Source of the DNA: RDYZ01 sp964518905
Lineage (GTDB): Bacteria; Cyanobacteriota; Cyanobacteriia; Cyanobacteriales; Geitlerinemataceae
Reading direction: 5' to 3'
DNA length: 64,000 nucleotides
Assembly: GCA_964518905.1 (NCBI GenBank)
Contig: CAZFJL010000019.1
Location: 10,415 to 74,414, forward strand
The position numbers and the translations under genes were made by a program. Positions 26,504 through 35,539 of the stretch are shown piece by piece. Below the pieces are notes generated by a model. The model was not told the DNA's origin and did not search any database. It worked only from the letters and a program-made list of their open reading frames with translations. Numbering within the stretch: position 1 is the stretch's first letter; each line of letters starts with the position of its first letter.

Positions 26504-26902
26504 CTAGGACGAATGGTGAGCGACAGAGAGAGCGGGCAGATCGGGACGAAGTTCGCGTGCATGACGGAGATAGATATGGTTCGCGGGACGATCGATCGGC
26601 ATGTAGACATGGATCAAAAAGCGGATGCAGCGATCTAGGTCGCCCTCAACATGCATATGCTGCACATCGATCAGCGGTACGCTATCCCAGCCCGATCGCC
26701 GTCGCGCGATCGCCGCCGGAAATAGAGCCGTCAGATCCCGCGTGACCGAAAAGGTAACACTAACCAAATCCTCGGGGTCAAAGGAGTTGTTCGCATCGAG
26801 GGCATCGAGCAGTTCGACGACCGCATCGCGCATGGCATCCACTGAATTTTCTGGAACCGTTGTCGCTCCGCGAATTGCTTTGAGTCTCCATGCCACTTCC
26901 AC
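26504..26902 (-). CDS. aroH: chorismate mutase, AroH class
   Basis: Converts chorismate to prephenate for Phe/Tyr synthesis. 132 aa, monofunctional. The N-terminal signature LKAIRGATTV contains the substrate-binding Arg11; DLVSVTFSVTRDL and HVEGDLDRCIRFLIHV (with an active-site Arg) follow the trimeric AroH pattern. GTG 26902 is supported by GGAGG at 26912-26916 (minus strand), 9 bases upstream. It lies just ahead of recN and may be co-transcribed with it. Confidence 0.93.
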   Translation of the reverse strand: MEVAWRLKAIRGATTVPENSVDAMRDAVVELLDALDANNSFDPEDLVSVTFSVTRDLTALFPAAIARRRSGWDSVPLIDVQHMHVEGDLDRCIRFLIHVYMPIDRPANHIYLRHARELRPDLPALSVAHHSS

Positions 26903-27149
26903 GCTTGATATCCTCCATACCCCGATAACTCGGGCTTGATATTACTGAACTTAAAACTGGTGAACTGCGGGGCAATCAGGATGGTTGCCGTTTTCGGGGT
27001 TGCCCACGTGAGCAACGTCCGTTAATCGCCCTACGATTATAGGTTCTGTCTGCAAAACCCAAGTCTTGGGAGGGCGAGCACTGAACTTTCAGGCATCTGA
27101 TTCATCTTGATTTCATAGGATTCGATCGCGAACCGTGCAGTGTTGCCGA

Positions 27150-27314
27150 TCAGGCTTCCGACGACGTGGAAGAGCGACGATGACGCCGACAGCGATCGGA
27201 GCAATATTTCACCTCATCCCAACAGCTTGCCCATTTTTTACGCCATGTGAAAGGGCGCTGGCAGGTCTGGCATATTTTCGTAGGAAGATCAGATTTTTTA
27301 CGTTGTTTAGCCAT
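27150..27314 (-). CDS. DUF2256 small zinc-ribbon protein
   Basis: 54 aa from ATG 27314. The longer frame adds 17 residues overlapping the pilD downstream region and is not needed. Sequence features: MAKQRKKSDLPTKICQTC, then FTWRKKWASCWDEV and YCSDRCRRHR, giving a CxxC...C...CxxxC pattern typical of DUF2256, probably a zinc-binding knuckle. Highly basic, so nucleic-acid or ribosome association is plausible but unproven. It follows the prepilin peptidase gene by 54 bp. Confidence 0.85.
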   Translation of the reverse strand: MAKQRKKSDLPTKICQTCQRPFTWRKKWASCWDEVKYCSDRCRRHRRSSTSSEA

Positions 27315-27368
27315 AGAGTTGACAATTTTGTGGTTCGGCAAGCTCGCGATCGAGAGGCAACCCAAACA

Positions 27369-28241
27369 TCATCCGCCCGTAGGCAAAAATAGACCGAGAT
27401 AAGCATCGATCATCACCTGACCCCAAATCAAAGCGATCGCCGCACCGATCGCCAAAAACGGCCCAAACGGGATCGGCTGCGATCGCGCCACCCACTTCAG
27501 CGCGATCGCCACACTGCCCACCACCGCCCCGATCGCGCAGGCGACAAACACCGTCAGCAACGCCAACGGCCAGCCCAGCCACGCCCCAACCCCGGCCATT
27601 AACTTACTGTCTCCCGCCCCCATCGCTTCCTTGCCAAAGGCGATCGATCCCAACAGACGCAGCGTATCGAGTCCCCACAGTCCCACCATCGCCCCCAGCA
27701 CACTGGCAAATAGTGCCGCACCGCTCGCCGCGAGCTGATCCGTCCAACTGGTTGACCCGCTCGCAATACTGGCCTGCCACGCGATCGCCACATTAAACCC
27801 CAGCCCCATCGCTACGCCCCACTGGGTCAGTGGATTGGGCAGCGTCATCGTATCGATATCGATCATCGCCAACGCCAACAGCCACGCCAGCATGACCCAC
27901 TGACTCACGAGCGCGATCGACCAGGTTTCCCCATTGAGGTAAAACGCTGCGAGAAAAATCGCCCCTGTGATCGCTTCGATGATCGGATAACGGGCGGAAA
28001 TCGGTGTCCGACAGTGGGCGCACCGTCCGCCAAGACGCAGCCAGCCAAAGACGGGGATATTTTCCGTAACGCCGAGTTCATGGAAACACTTGGGGCAACG
28101 CGACGGCGGCCACCAGAGCGATAGGTCTGCTGGTACGCGGTAAATCACCACATTGAGAAAACTCCCGATCGCGCAGCCGAGAACCAGCACGATCGCCGCA
28201 TTCACCAGATGCACAATCATCAAAATTAACTCGTAGCTCAT
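27369..28241 (-). CDS. pilD: type IV prepilin peptidase / N-methyltransferase
   Basis: Inner-membrane bifunctional enzyme that cleaves the leader of type IV prepilins and methylates the new N terminus. 290 aa with about eight hydrophobic helices. The cytoplasmic methylase loop has two CxxC pairs (CPKC, CAHC) after SFLNVVIYR. The aspartyl protease residues are in AMIDIDTMTLPN and GAGDSKLMAG. All catalytic motifs are intact. A small unknown gene ends 3 bp upstream, implying one transcript. It supports pili for motility or DNA uptake. Confidence 0.94.
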   Translation of the reverse strand: MSYELILMIVHLVNAAIVLVLGCAIGSFLNVVIYRVPADLSLWWPPSRCPKCFHELGVTENIPVFGWLRLGGRCAHCRTPISARYPIIEAITGAIFLAAFYLNGETWSIALVSQWVMLAWLLALAMIDIDTMTLPNPLTQWGVAMGLGFNVAIAWQASIASGSTSWTDQLAASGAALFASVLGAMVGLWGLDTLRLLGSIAFGKEAMGAGDSKLMAGVGAWLGWPLALLTVFVACAIGAVVGSVAIALKWVARSQPIPFGPFLAIGAAIALIWGQVMIDAYLGLFLPTGG

Positions 28242-28244
28242 GGG

Positions 28245-28529
28245 CTATGCGCCCCCCCGCAGATCGTTGGGGTCGATGAGGTGGAGCGGTACGAGGTATT
28301 CCTGGGGGAGAAGGGGCTGGGTAATATCGATGATCACGGTGGCGCGATGACTGACGCGATCGACGGCCACGCCGATCGGACGATCGCGGCGATCGCGGCG
28401 AGTCTGGCCGGTACGTTCGCGATCGTCGAGATAGGTGTGATAGGTGCTGCGGGCGATGCGAATCAGGTCGGGGTGAAGATTTCCCCCGCCGGAGGTATCG
28501 GGCGCAGCAGCAGGCGTCGGCTCTCTCAT
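28245..28529 (-). CDS. hypothetical protein preceding pilD
   Basis: 94 aa from ATG 28529 (the frame is open further to 28640, but that part overlaps a repeat-rich region). Soluble, with an Arg/Asp-rich middle (YLDDRERTGQTRRDRRDRP) and a C-terminal strand pattern ending at LIDPNDLRGG. The stop lies 3 bp before the pilD ATG, so the two are probably co-translated. I do not recognise a family. Confidence 0.6.
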   Translation of the reverse strand: MREPTPAAAPDTSGGGNLHPDLIRIARSTYHTYLDDRERTGQTRRDRRDRPIGVAVDRVSHRATVIIDITQPLLPQEYLVPLHLIDPNDLRGGA

Positions 28530-28590
28530 GGCAGCAAGTTGGGCAGACCTTAAGGTTCGCGAGGCGAATCGAGTGAAGTCAGGCTCTGTA

Positions 28591-28709
28591 ATACGAAATC
28601 CGGTTCTGTCTAGGAAAAAGACAAAAGCGTCGATGAGCACTGAGCGGAGTCGAAGTGCGGTGTCCGCCTAGATCGACGATCTAAGCTTATACACAGTCGG
28701 ATTTCGTAT
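28591..28709. repeat. MITE-like segment bounded by a perfect 12-bp inverted repeat
   Basis: ATACGAAATCCG (28591-28602) and CGGATTTCGTAT (28698-28709) are exact reverse complements spanning 119 bp. The interior holds ACTGAGCGGAGTCGAAGTGC, a motif common in interspersed repeats. There is no coding potential. It occupies much of the 313-bp gap between the small gene and fbp, where nothing else is seen. Confidence 0.65.
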
Positions 28710-28842
28710 AATTACGACGAATCGGCGAGTATCGGGCTAGAACTTCAGCAACTGAATTCGCCTCTAGCTTACCGGAGCCGCTTGAATTCTAGAGCGGATT
28801 TCGTCTTGACTGCTGCGTAATGGTCTCTCGTTCCGGGGAGCA

Positions 28843-29931
28843 TTAACTCGGTTCGCGCCGATCGTGATCGTGAATAAACGACTCGACGAGCGCCACATCT
28901 TCCACACTGCCAATGATCAGCGGCGTCCGTTGATGCAGCTTCTCCGGGACAACATCGTTAATCTCCTGGGTTCCGGTACTGGCGCGACCGCCCGCCTGAT
29001 CCATGAGGAACGCCAGCGGAGCCGACTCGTAGAGTAAACGCAGCTTGCCCTCGGGCTGTTTCGTCGTGCCGGGATAGAGAAACACCCCGCCCTGAAGCAA
29101 AATCCGGTGGAAATCCGAGACGAGCGCCCCGCTATAGCGACCGGTGTAGCCTTCGTGGCGGTGGACATAGCGGATGTAGTCGCGCATCGCATCGTCCCAC
29201 TGCCAGAAGTTACCTTCGTTGACGCTGTAGACCGATCCGTGTTTAGGAATCTGGAGATCTTCTTGCCAGAGGATAAATTCGCCGAGGCTCGGATCGAGGG
29301 TGAATGCGTGGACACCCTTGCCGATCGTGTAGACCAAAATCGTGCTGGCTCCGTAGAGGATGTAGCCCGCCGCGATTTGCTTGTGACCGTTTTGGAGTAA
29401 ATCTTTCGCTTCGCCCGTGGGGTCTTCGCCTTCCTGCTGACGAATCGCGAAGATCGAGCCGACGTTTAAGTTCGCGTCGATATTGCCGGAGCCATCGATC
29501 GGATCGTAAACCAGGGTATAGCGCCCGATCGGGCAATTTTCCGGGATGTAGTACGGCTCATCCATTTCCTCCGACGCCAAGCGACAGACCAGGCCACTTT
29601 GCTTAAACACCGAAATGAACACCTCATTGGCGTACACGTCCATCTTTTTGACTTCTTCGCCCTGGACGTTCTCCGACCCGGCAAACCCCAGCACCCCATC
29701 AACAATTCCCGCGCAGCTCAGGCGTCGGGCGACGAGTTTACCGGCGAGGGCGATGCGTCCCATCAGGGCGCTGAGGTCTTGGGCGTCGGTCGAAAAGCTT
29801 TGGAGCTGCTGGAGAACGTGGCGCGAAAGGGTGGTGCAGTCCCGATCGAGCGATCGTTCGGGAATGATAAACGGTTGGTTCGCTGCTCCGGTACTCGGTG
29901 AACTAGCGGTCGAGCTGGTTGGTGTAGCCAT
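28843..29931 (-). CDS. fbp: class I fructose-1,6-bisphosphatase
   Basis: Hydrolyses fructose 1,6-bisphosphate to fructose 6-phosphate for gluconeogenesis and the Calvin cycle. 362 aa from ATG 29931; the longer frame upstream is not conserved-looking. Metal-binding motifs: Glu121/Glu122 in SEEMDEP and DPIDGSGN at 143-150. Substrate region YSGALVSDFHRILLQGG and the C-terminal EKLHQRTPLIIGS are intact. This is the eukaryote-like class I enzyme (FBPase-I), distinct from the cyanobacterial dual-function FBP/SBPase. The first 20 residues are a Ser/Thr/Ala-rich leader. Confidence 0.95.
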   Translation of the reverse strand: MATPTSSTASSPSTGAANQPFIIPERSLDRDCTTLSRHVLQQLQSFSTDAQDLSALMGRIALAGKLVARRLSCAGIVDGVLGFAGSENVQGEEVKKMDVYANEVFISVFKQSGLVCRLASEEMDEPYYIPENCPIGRYTLVYDPIDGSGNIDANLNVGSIFAIRQQEGEDPTGEAKDLLQNGHKQIAAGYILYGASTILVYTIGKGVHAFTLDPSLGEFILWQEDLQIPKHGSVYSVNEGNFWQWDDAMRDYIRYVHRHEGYTGRYSGALVSDFHRILLQGGVFLYPGTTKQPEGKLRLLYESAPLAFLMDQAGGRASTGTQEINDVVPEKLHQRTPLIIGSVEDVALVESFIHDHDRREPS

Positions 29932-30124
29932 CGGTGTCGGTTTCCTGCCTAAAGGGTCATCGATCGGTGCGGATTGCGGCGCAAAAATGCAGAGAGAGGC
30001 GCGTTCATGCCATGCGATCGTCAAGAAGGTCGGATCGGAGATCGCGCACGACTTCTCTGTCTATGGTAAACATGCCGCCTTGATCGCGGGGTGGCCAACG
30101 TCGCGCAACGACCAAAACTCGAAG

Positions 30125-30229
30125 CCAGGACTTACGCAAGAGGGGTTAGAAGTCCGACGTCTCGCAGTATTCCGAGATTTGAGAATGGCGACGGCTGGTT
30201 TAGAAGTCGGACTCCTGCGTCAGTTCAGG
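30125..30229. repeat. 105-bp GGACTTACGCA-type element with degenerate inverted ends
   Basis: The left end CCAGGACTTACGCAAGAG and the reverse complement of the right end (CCTGAACTGACGCAGGAG) agree at most positions. The interior holds two copies of GTTAGAAGTC/GTTTAGAAGTC. It shares blocks with 20653-20705. The right end overlaps the last bases of the hybrid kinase gene, supplying its stop codon region. Confidence 0.6.
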
Positions 30230-33200
30230 TGTCGGTTTCGAGCAGTTCGATCGCCAGATCGGCCAGGGCGGCAAGAAAGCTGGAGTAGTATTGCTGCAAA
30301 GCCGACCATTGGGCGGGACTGCCTGCCGTTGTGCCGGTGCGAGCCAGATCTTCCAGTTGTTTACAGGCGTTGGCTAGCATGAGCCCGCCTAAATTGGCAC
30401 TGCTCGATCGCAGGGTGTGGGCAGCTTTACGCAGGGCTTCGGCATCATCGGCCTCGATCGCCGCTTTGATCGCTTCATAGTAAAGCGGCGCATCCTCTTG
30501 ATAAGCCTGGATCAGGCTGGCCATTAATGTCGTGGCTCGCGATCCTGCCATCTGACAAATGGATTGGATAATACTGCGATCGATGATGGAAAACTCAGAC
30601 GATTCGTCCTCTATTAACGGGTCTAATGGGTCTAAACCGAGATGTTGGATCGCCGGATTTGCAGCTTGAGAGTCATCGTGTTTCGAGTGCATTGATTGAG
30701 TCGCAAGCTGGCTTGAAAATGGGTCTGTATCGATGGCCTCAGCTTTAGATTGAACCGGCTCAAATTCGCCCTGGACAATCTCAGGCTGGATTGCATGACT
30801 TGAAGCAATCGAAGGCATCGAACGATCGGACTCTTTCGGTTCTAAGGATGAGCTTGGCGGCAGGACGTCACGTGATTCGCTGGGTTGGGCGAATCCCTGC
30901 GGCGAGTCAAGCTGTTTGACATTCGCAGATCTGCCCAGCCTGGATTCTCGCCATTGCTGCACGCTGTCGAGCACCTTGCGCAACTCCTCGGTGCGAATGG
31001 GCTTGGTGATATAGCCATTCATCCCGGCAGCGATACATTTTTCCCGATCGCCCTGCATCGCGTAGGCCGTCACCGCATAAATTTGCGGCGCGGTCTCCGG
31101 CGTCGGCCATTCCTTACGAATCGCCTGTGTCGCGCTCATGCCGTCCATCTCGGGCATCTCGACATCCATCAAAATCAGATCATAGGGCGCACGACGCAGC
31201 GCCTCGATCGCCTCGATCCCGTTATTGGCAACATCCGCCCGGAAACCAAATTTTTCGAGAATTAACAACGCCACCTGTTGATTAATCCGGTTATCCTCAG
31301 CGATCAAAATCCGTAGTGGAACCTCAAGCGAAGTGAGTGACGTTTCGGCGTCGCCATGTTTGTTCGGTGACGTCATGCGATGACGCCCACTGCGCTCTAC
31401 GGACGGCGAAGAGGGATTGATCGAGACGGCTGTGGATGGGTGGGTTGTGGGGGCGTCGAGATTGTGGCGATCGAGATCGAGTGCGTCGAGTAAAACATTA
31501 AAGAGCGCAGAACGTTTGACCGGCATCTGTAAACAAGCGACGAATAGGTTATTTAACGCTTGACGTTGGGTATCGTCTAGGCTCAGAGCCGTAATTAAAA
31601 TCAGGGGGGTGGATTGCCAGCGAGGATCGCTACGGATGTGTTCCGCCAGTTCGCGCCCCGTCATCTCCGGCATAATCCAGTCGGTAATGACCGCGTCGTA
31701 GACCACCGATCGATCCAGATTCGCAATGTGTTCGATCGCTTCGGTGCCAGAGCTGGCAACACTACTCTTAACCGACCATGAATCCAGCACTTGAACGAGA
31801 AGCTGACGGTTGAGTTCGTTGTCATCCACGACAAGAATATGCTTGCCCTGCAAGATGGTGCTGCTGTGATGTGCAGGCGTCGCGACGATCTCCATGACGG
31901 CAGGTTCGACGGCGATCGTAAAGTAAAAGGCCGCGCCGCGATCGCGATCGGGGTTAGCGTCGGATAAATTCGCACGCTGCCAATATTCCGGAGGCTTGCC
32001 GCTAACACAGCCTTGACTTTCGACCCAAATTTGACCGCCCATCATTTCCGCTAAACGTCGCGAAATCGCCAATCCTAACCCCGTACCGCCATAACGCCGC
32101 GTGATGGACGCATCGACCTGACTAAAGCTATGAAAGAGGCGCTCCTGCTGATCCGGGTTGATGCCGATGCCGGTATCGCGCACACAAAATTGGATTAAAA
32201 GTTGAGAGGCGCTTGAGGCGTTGCCATTGTCATGCTCGGACGATTGGATCGGATCAATGATGGCAGAGGAACTGGGCTCGCTGACCTGATCTTTCGGCGA
32301 GACGGGCAGCAAATCAACGGCCAGCATGATTTCACCGATCTCTGTAAACTTGACCGCGTTACTGAGGAGATTCGCTAAAATCTGACGCAATCGCGTTGCG
32401 TCACCGACGATCGCGGTGGGAACCTTCGGTGAGATTGTATACACCAGCTCTAACCCTTGCTTTCCGGCTCGTGTCGCGACCAATCCCAAAGCATCTTCAA
32501 TGCAGGCTTGGAGCTCAAAGGGATGTTGTTCGAGTTCGAGATGACCGGACTCAATTTTCGAGAAGTCAAGAATATCGTTAATGATCGTTAGCAGGTCGTC
32601 GCCGCTCGTGCGGATGGTTTCGACAAATTGCTGTTGGCGGATGGTGAGTGACGTATCGAGTAACAAGCCCGTCATCCCGATCACGGCATTCATCGGTGTC
32701 CGAATTTCGTGGCTCATCGTCGCTAAAAATTCGCTTTTTGCTTGGTTCGCGGCCTCGGCGTCCTTGCGAGCCTGCTCTAGGGCGATATTTTGCTCTACAA
32801 GCTGTTTACGCTGGAGGGTTTCCTGTTCGAGCAATTGGGCTTGAGCGAGGGCAATGCCAACCTGATCAGCGATCGCTTCGAGCGTGCTGATTTCTTCCGG
32901 CGTCCAGATCCGGTACCGATCGCATTGATGGAGCGCGATCGCACCATTGGGGCGTCCCTGATTGGATGTACGCACCGCCAGCACCGACTTTAGCTCAATC
33001 TGATAGCAAAAATGCTGCGCCGCGAAGAAGCGCGGATCAGCGTACACATCGCTGGTGGCGATCGCCGCATCCTCCGCTAGCACCTGCTGGATATGAGGAT
33101 TATCGTTAACCGGAATATTGAGATTCAGCGTCGAAGGATACTCACCGCCGAGATACTCCGCCACGATCGGGGCGGTGGGACTTGGTTCATGGATATAGGC

Positions 33201-35399
33201 ATGAATGGCACAGCGATCGGCCTTGAAGGCTCGACCAATCTGAATCGCGGTCGTCTTGAAAATAGCCTCTGTATCCAAACTGTGCCGAATGCGCTGGGTA
33301 ATTTTTCGCAGCAGATCAGCCCGTTGAAACTGATCTTCGAGTGCATCACGCGCTGTTTGACGCTCGATTTCATTACCGACCCACTGCGCCATTAGCTTGA
33401 GTAGTTGCCGCTCTCGTTCACTGATCGTCTGATCACGTGCCTTCAGGCTGCCAAAGCTCAAGACACCATAAGTATGGCCGTTAAGCATGATCAGCGTCCC
33501 GGCAAACGCTTTGTAGTCCAGATGATAGGACTCATGGTGATCTGGTAATAATCGATCGCGTTCATCGATCGAGGCAAACGTCAAGACATCTTTGTGTCGG
33601 AACGTTTCACCGCAGTAGGTCTCGTAGAGGGGCAACACTTGACCGATCGCGAGATTGGTTAAGACCTCGCTGTGGGCCTCCTGTGAATCGAGATGGGAAA
33701 CTTGGCAAGCGAGGACTTCAACCCGACTCGCTTCAATGCGAGAAATGATGCCGATATCCAGTTGAAAGTGACGACGCCCCATCGCTAGCAGTCCCTGAAG
33801 CCGCTCATCAAAGCTTAAGATCGGCGAAGATGCCACTTCGTACAGGGTGCGTAACGCCGCTTCACCGTCCCGCAATTCTTGTTCGACGCGTTTGCGATTC
33901 CGAATGTCGCGCACCACAGCACAGTTGTACTCAGATCCGTTAAATTCGAGGTAATTTGCCGTCACCTCTACGGGGAATAGATGGCCGCTCTGATGGCGGT
34001 GAAGGCTCTCGATCGTGAAGGTTCTTCGCTGCTGTAGATCAAGCCAATAATCACGCCAGGTCTCGCGCTGGAGGGTTTCATCCAGATGAAAGATACTCAT
34101 AGCTTGGAGCTGGTCGCGCGAATACCCCACCGCATGACACGCCGCCTCATTGACGTAGAACAATTTTCCGTCCGAGGTCATGAAATAGAGCGCGTCAGCC
34201 GATCGATCCAAGGAAAACTGACTGAGCTGCAATGCATCTTCGACAGTTTTTCGCTGTGTGACATCATTCAGCGTGCCGGAAATTCCCTGGAGGATTTCCT
34301 CCTCCTCCGCCACATTCGATCGCACGAGCGCCTCTAGCCAGCGCGTTTCACCCATCACCGTGCGATAGCGCAGACAAAACCGCACCTCACTCACTTCCCC
34401 TTCGAGTAGCGAATCTAGATGAACCTGCGCCGCCAAGCGATCGCCCGGTAATACATAATCAAGCCACGATCGACCTAGACTTTCTTCCACACTAAACCCA
34501 GTGATTTCGGTCCAGGCAGGATTGAGAAACACCCAATGGACCTGAAGATCTGCCTGGAAAATTACCTCCTCAACCGTACCGACCACCGTTCGATAGCGCT
34601 GCTCACTGCTCCGCAACGCTTCTTCCGCCCTTTGTCGCTCTGTAATACGCTGCTCTAGCCCTCTCAGGGTTCGCTGTAGCTGGATCGCCATTGTATTAAA
34701 AGCCGACTGAAGCTGACCCATCTCATCTTCACTGGTCACCTCAATACGTCGATCAAGCTGTCCAGCAGCCAACTCCTGCGAAAGCTTCGATAAATACCGC
34801 AGCGGACGCCCGACCTCATGCTCAAACAACACGATCGTGATCGCCGCCAGGATACTACTGAGCCCCAATGACAACAAAATCGTTGTCACCGCTCCCCGCT
34901 GCCATTCTTGGCGAGCACCATTAATCGAATACCCGATCCAAATCTCGCCGAGGTCGCGATCGGCAGCCTGGATCGGAACCCGGATTTCCCGCACACTCGG
35001 GCGCTGTCGCAATCGGCGAACAATTTCGAGAATATCCACCGACTCATCAGACCGAACAACAGTTTGAATAAACGGATTATTTGGATCGAATGACTGGGTT
35101 AGAGCCTGACCATCACGTTGAATTGCAACCGAATAGATAATCGCCGCATCGGCAGCATTCGTCTGTCGGATAAATGTTTCAAGCGTCAGAAAATCAAGAC
35201 TTAAGACCGCCTCCGGGCTAACGCGACTGAGAAAATTGGCTTGAGCTTCGACCCGCTTTTCGAGTTGATCGAGCTGCGTGCGATAACGTCTCTGGAGCTG
35301 CACACCTCCAAAGGATAGTTCGCCAACGATCAAAACGCTGGTAATAACACAGAGATAGCGAAAGGTAATGCTGCTACGAAGTTTGGACAGATCGATCAT
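30225..35399 (-). CDS. hybrid sensor histidine kinase with two receiver domains and HPt
   Basis: 1724-residue membrane phosphorelay protein. Order: TM1 (about 14-36), periplasmic sensor (about 37-170), TM2 (about 172-194), HAMP (195-248), two PAS domains (about 270-515), two GAF domains (about 530-870), HisKA with phospho-acceptor His897 (MSHEIRTPMN), HATPase with LLSNAVKFTEIG, receiver 1 (Asp1240 in VITDWIMPE), receiver 2 (Asp1412 in LILMDVEMPEMDG) and a C-terminal HPt (His1661 in AHTLRSSSANLGG). This is the BarA-like four-step layout. A PhnD-like lipoprotein gene lies 141 bp upstream on the same strand and may supply the ligand signal. No output regulator is adjacent. Confidence 0.93.
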   Translation of the reverse strand: MIDLSKLRSSITFRYLCVITSVLIVGELSFGGVQLQRRYRTQLDQLEKRVEAQANFLSRVSPEAVLSLDFLTLETFIRQTNAADAAIIYSVAIQRDGQALTQSFDPNNPFIQTVVRSDESVDILEIVRRLRQRPSVREIRVPIQAADRDLGEIWIGYSINGARQEWQRGAVTTILLSLGLSSILAAITIVLFEHEVGRPLRYLSKLSQELAAGQLDRRIEVTSEDEMGQLQSAFNTMAIQLQRTLRGLEQRITERQRAEEALRSSEQRYRTVVGTVEEVIFQADLQVHWVFLNPAWTEITGFSVEESLGRSWLDYVLPGDRLAAQVHLDSLLEGEVSEVRFCLRYRTVMGETRWLEALVRSNVAEEEEILQGISGTLNDVTQRKTVEDALQLSQFSLDRSADALYFMTSDGKLFYVNEAACHAVGYSRDQLQAMSIFHLDETLQRETWRDYWLDLQQRRTFTIESLHRHQSGHLFPVEVTANYLEFNGSEYNCAVVRDIRNRKRVEQELRDGEAALRTLYEVASSPILSFDERLQGLLAMGRRHFQLDIGIISRIEASRVEVLACQVSHLDSQEAHSEVLTNLAIGQVLPLYETYCGETFRHKDVLTFASIDERDRLLPDHHESYHLDYKAFAGTLIMLNGHTYGVLSFGSLKARDQTISERERQLLKLMAQWVGNEIERQTARDALEDQFQRADLLRKITQRIRHSLDTEAIFKTTAIQIGRAFKADRCAIHAYIHEPSPTAPIVAEYLGGEYPSTLNLNIPVNDNPHIQQVLAEDAAIATSDVYADPRFFAAQHFCYQIELKSVLAVRTSNQGRPNGAIALHQCDRYRIWTPEEISTLEAIADQVGIALAQAQLLEQETLQRKQLVEQNIALEQARKDAEAANQAKSEFLATMSHEIRTPMNAVIGMTGLLLDTSLTIRQQQFVETIRTSGDDLLTIINDILDFSKIESGHLELEQHPFELQACIEDALGLVATRAGKQGLELVYTISPKVPTAIVGDATRLRQILANLLSNAVKFTEIGEIMLAVDLLPVSPKDQVSEPSSSAIIDPIQSSEHDNGNASSASQLLIQFCVRDTGIGINPDQQERLFHSFSQVDASITRRYGGTGLGLAISRRLAEMMGGQIWVESQGCVSGKPPEYWQRANLSDANPDRDRGAAFYFTIAVEPAVMEIVATPAHHSSTILQGKHILVVDDNELNRQLLVQVLDSWSVKSSVASSGTEAIEHIANLDRSVVYDAVITDWIMPEMTGRELAEHIRSDPRWQSTPLILITALSLDDTQRQALNNLFVACLQMPVKRSALFNVLLDALDLDRHNLDAPTTHPSTAVSINPSSPSVERSGRHRMTSPNKHGDAETSLTSLEVPLRILIAEDNRINQQVALLILEKFGFRADVANNGIEAIEALRRAPYDLILMDVEMPEMDGMSATQAIRKEWPTPETAPQIYAVTAYAMQGDREKCIAAGMNGYITKPIRTEELRKVLDSVQQWRESRLGRSANVKQLDSPQGFAQPSESRDVLPPSSSLEPKESDRSMPSIASSHAIQPEIVQGEFEPVQSKAEAIDTDPFSSQLATQSMHSKHDDSQAANPAIQHLGLDPLDPLIEDESSEFSIIDRSIIQSICQMAGSRATTLMASLIQAYQEDAPLYYEAIKAAIEADDAEALRKAAHTLRSSSANLGGLMLANACKQLEDLARTGTTAGSPAQWSALQQYYSSFLAALADLAIELLETDT

Positions 35400-35539
35400 A
35401 TTTAAATGCTCTGAGACACATTCAGTAGCCGAGAGGAATACCTTTCGCAGGATGGGCGCAATCCCATCGATCCATTTATGATCCGAATGTCACGGAATCC
35501 GAAACATCAAACGAATCTAAATTTTATATGCAGGACAAA

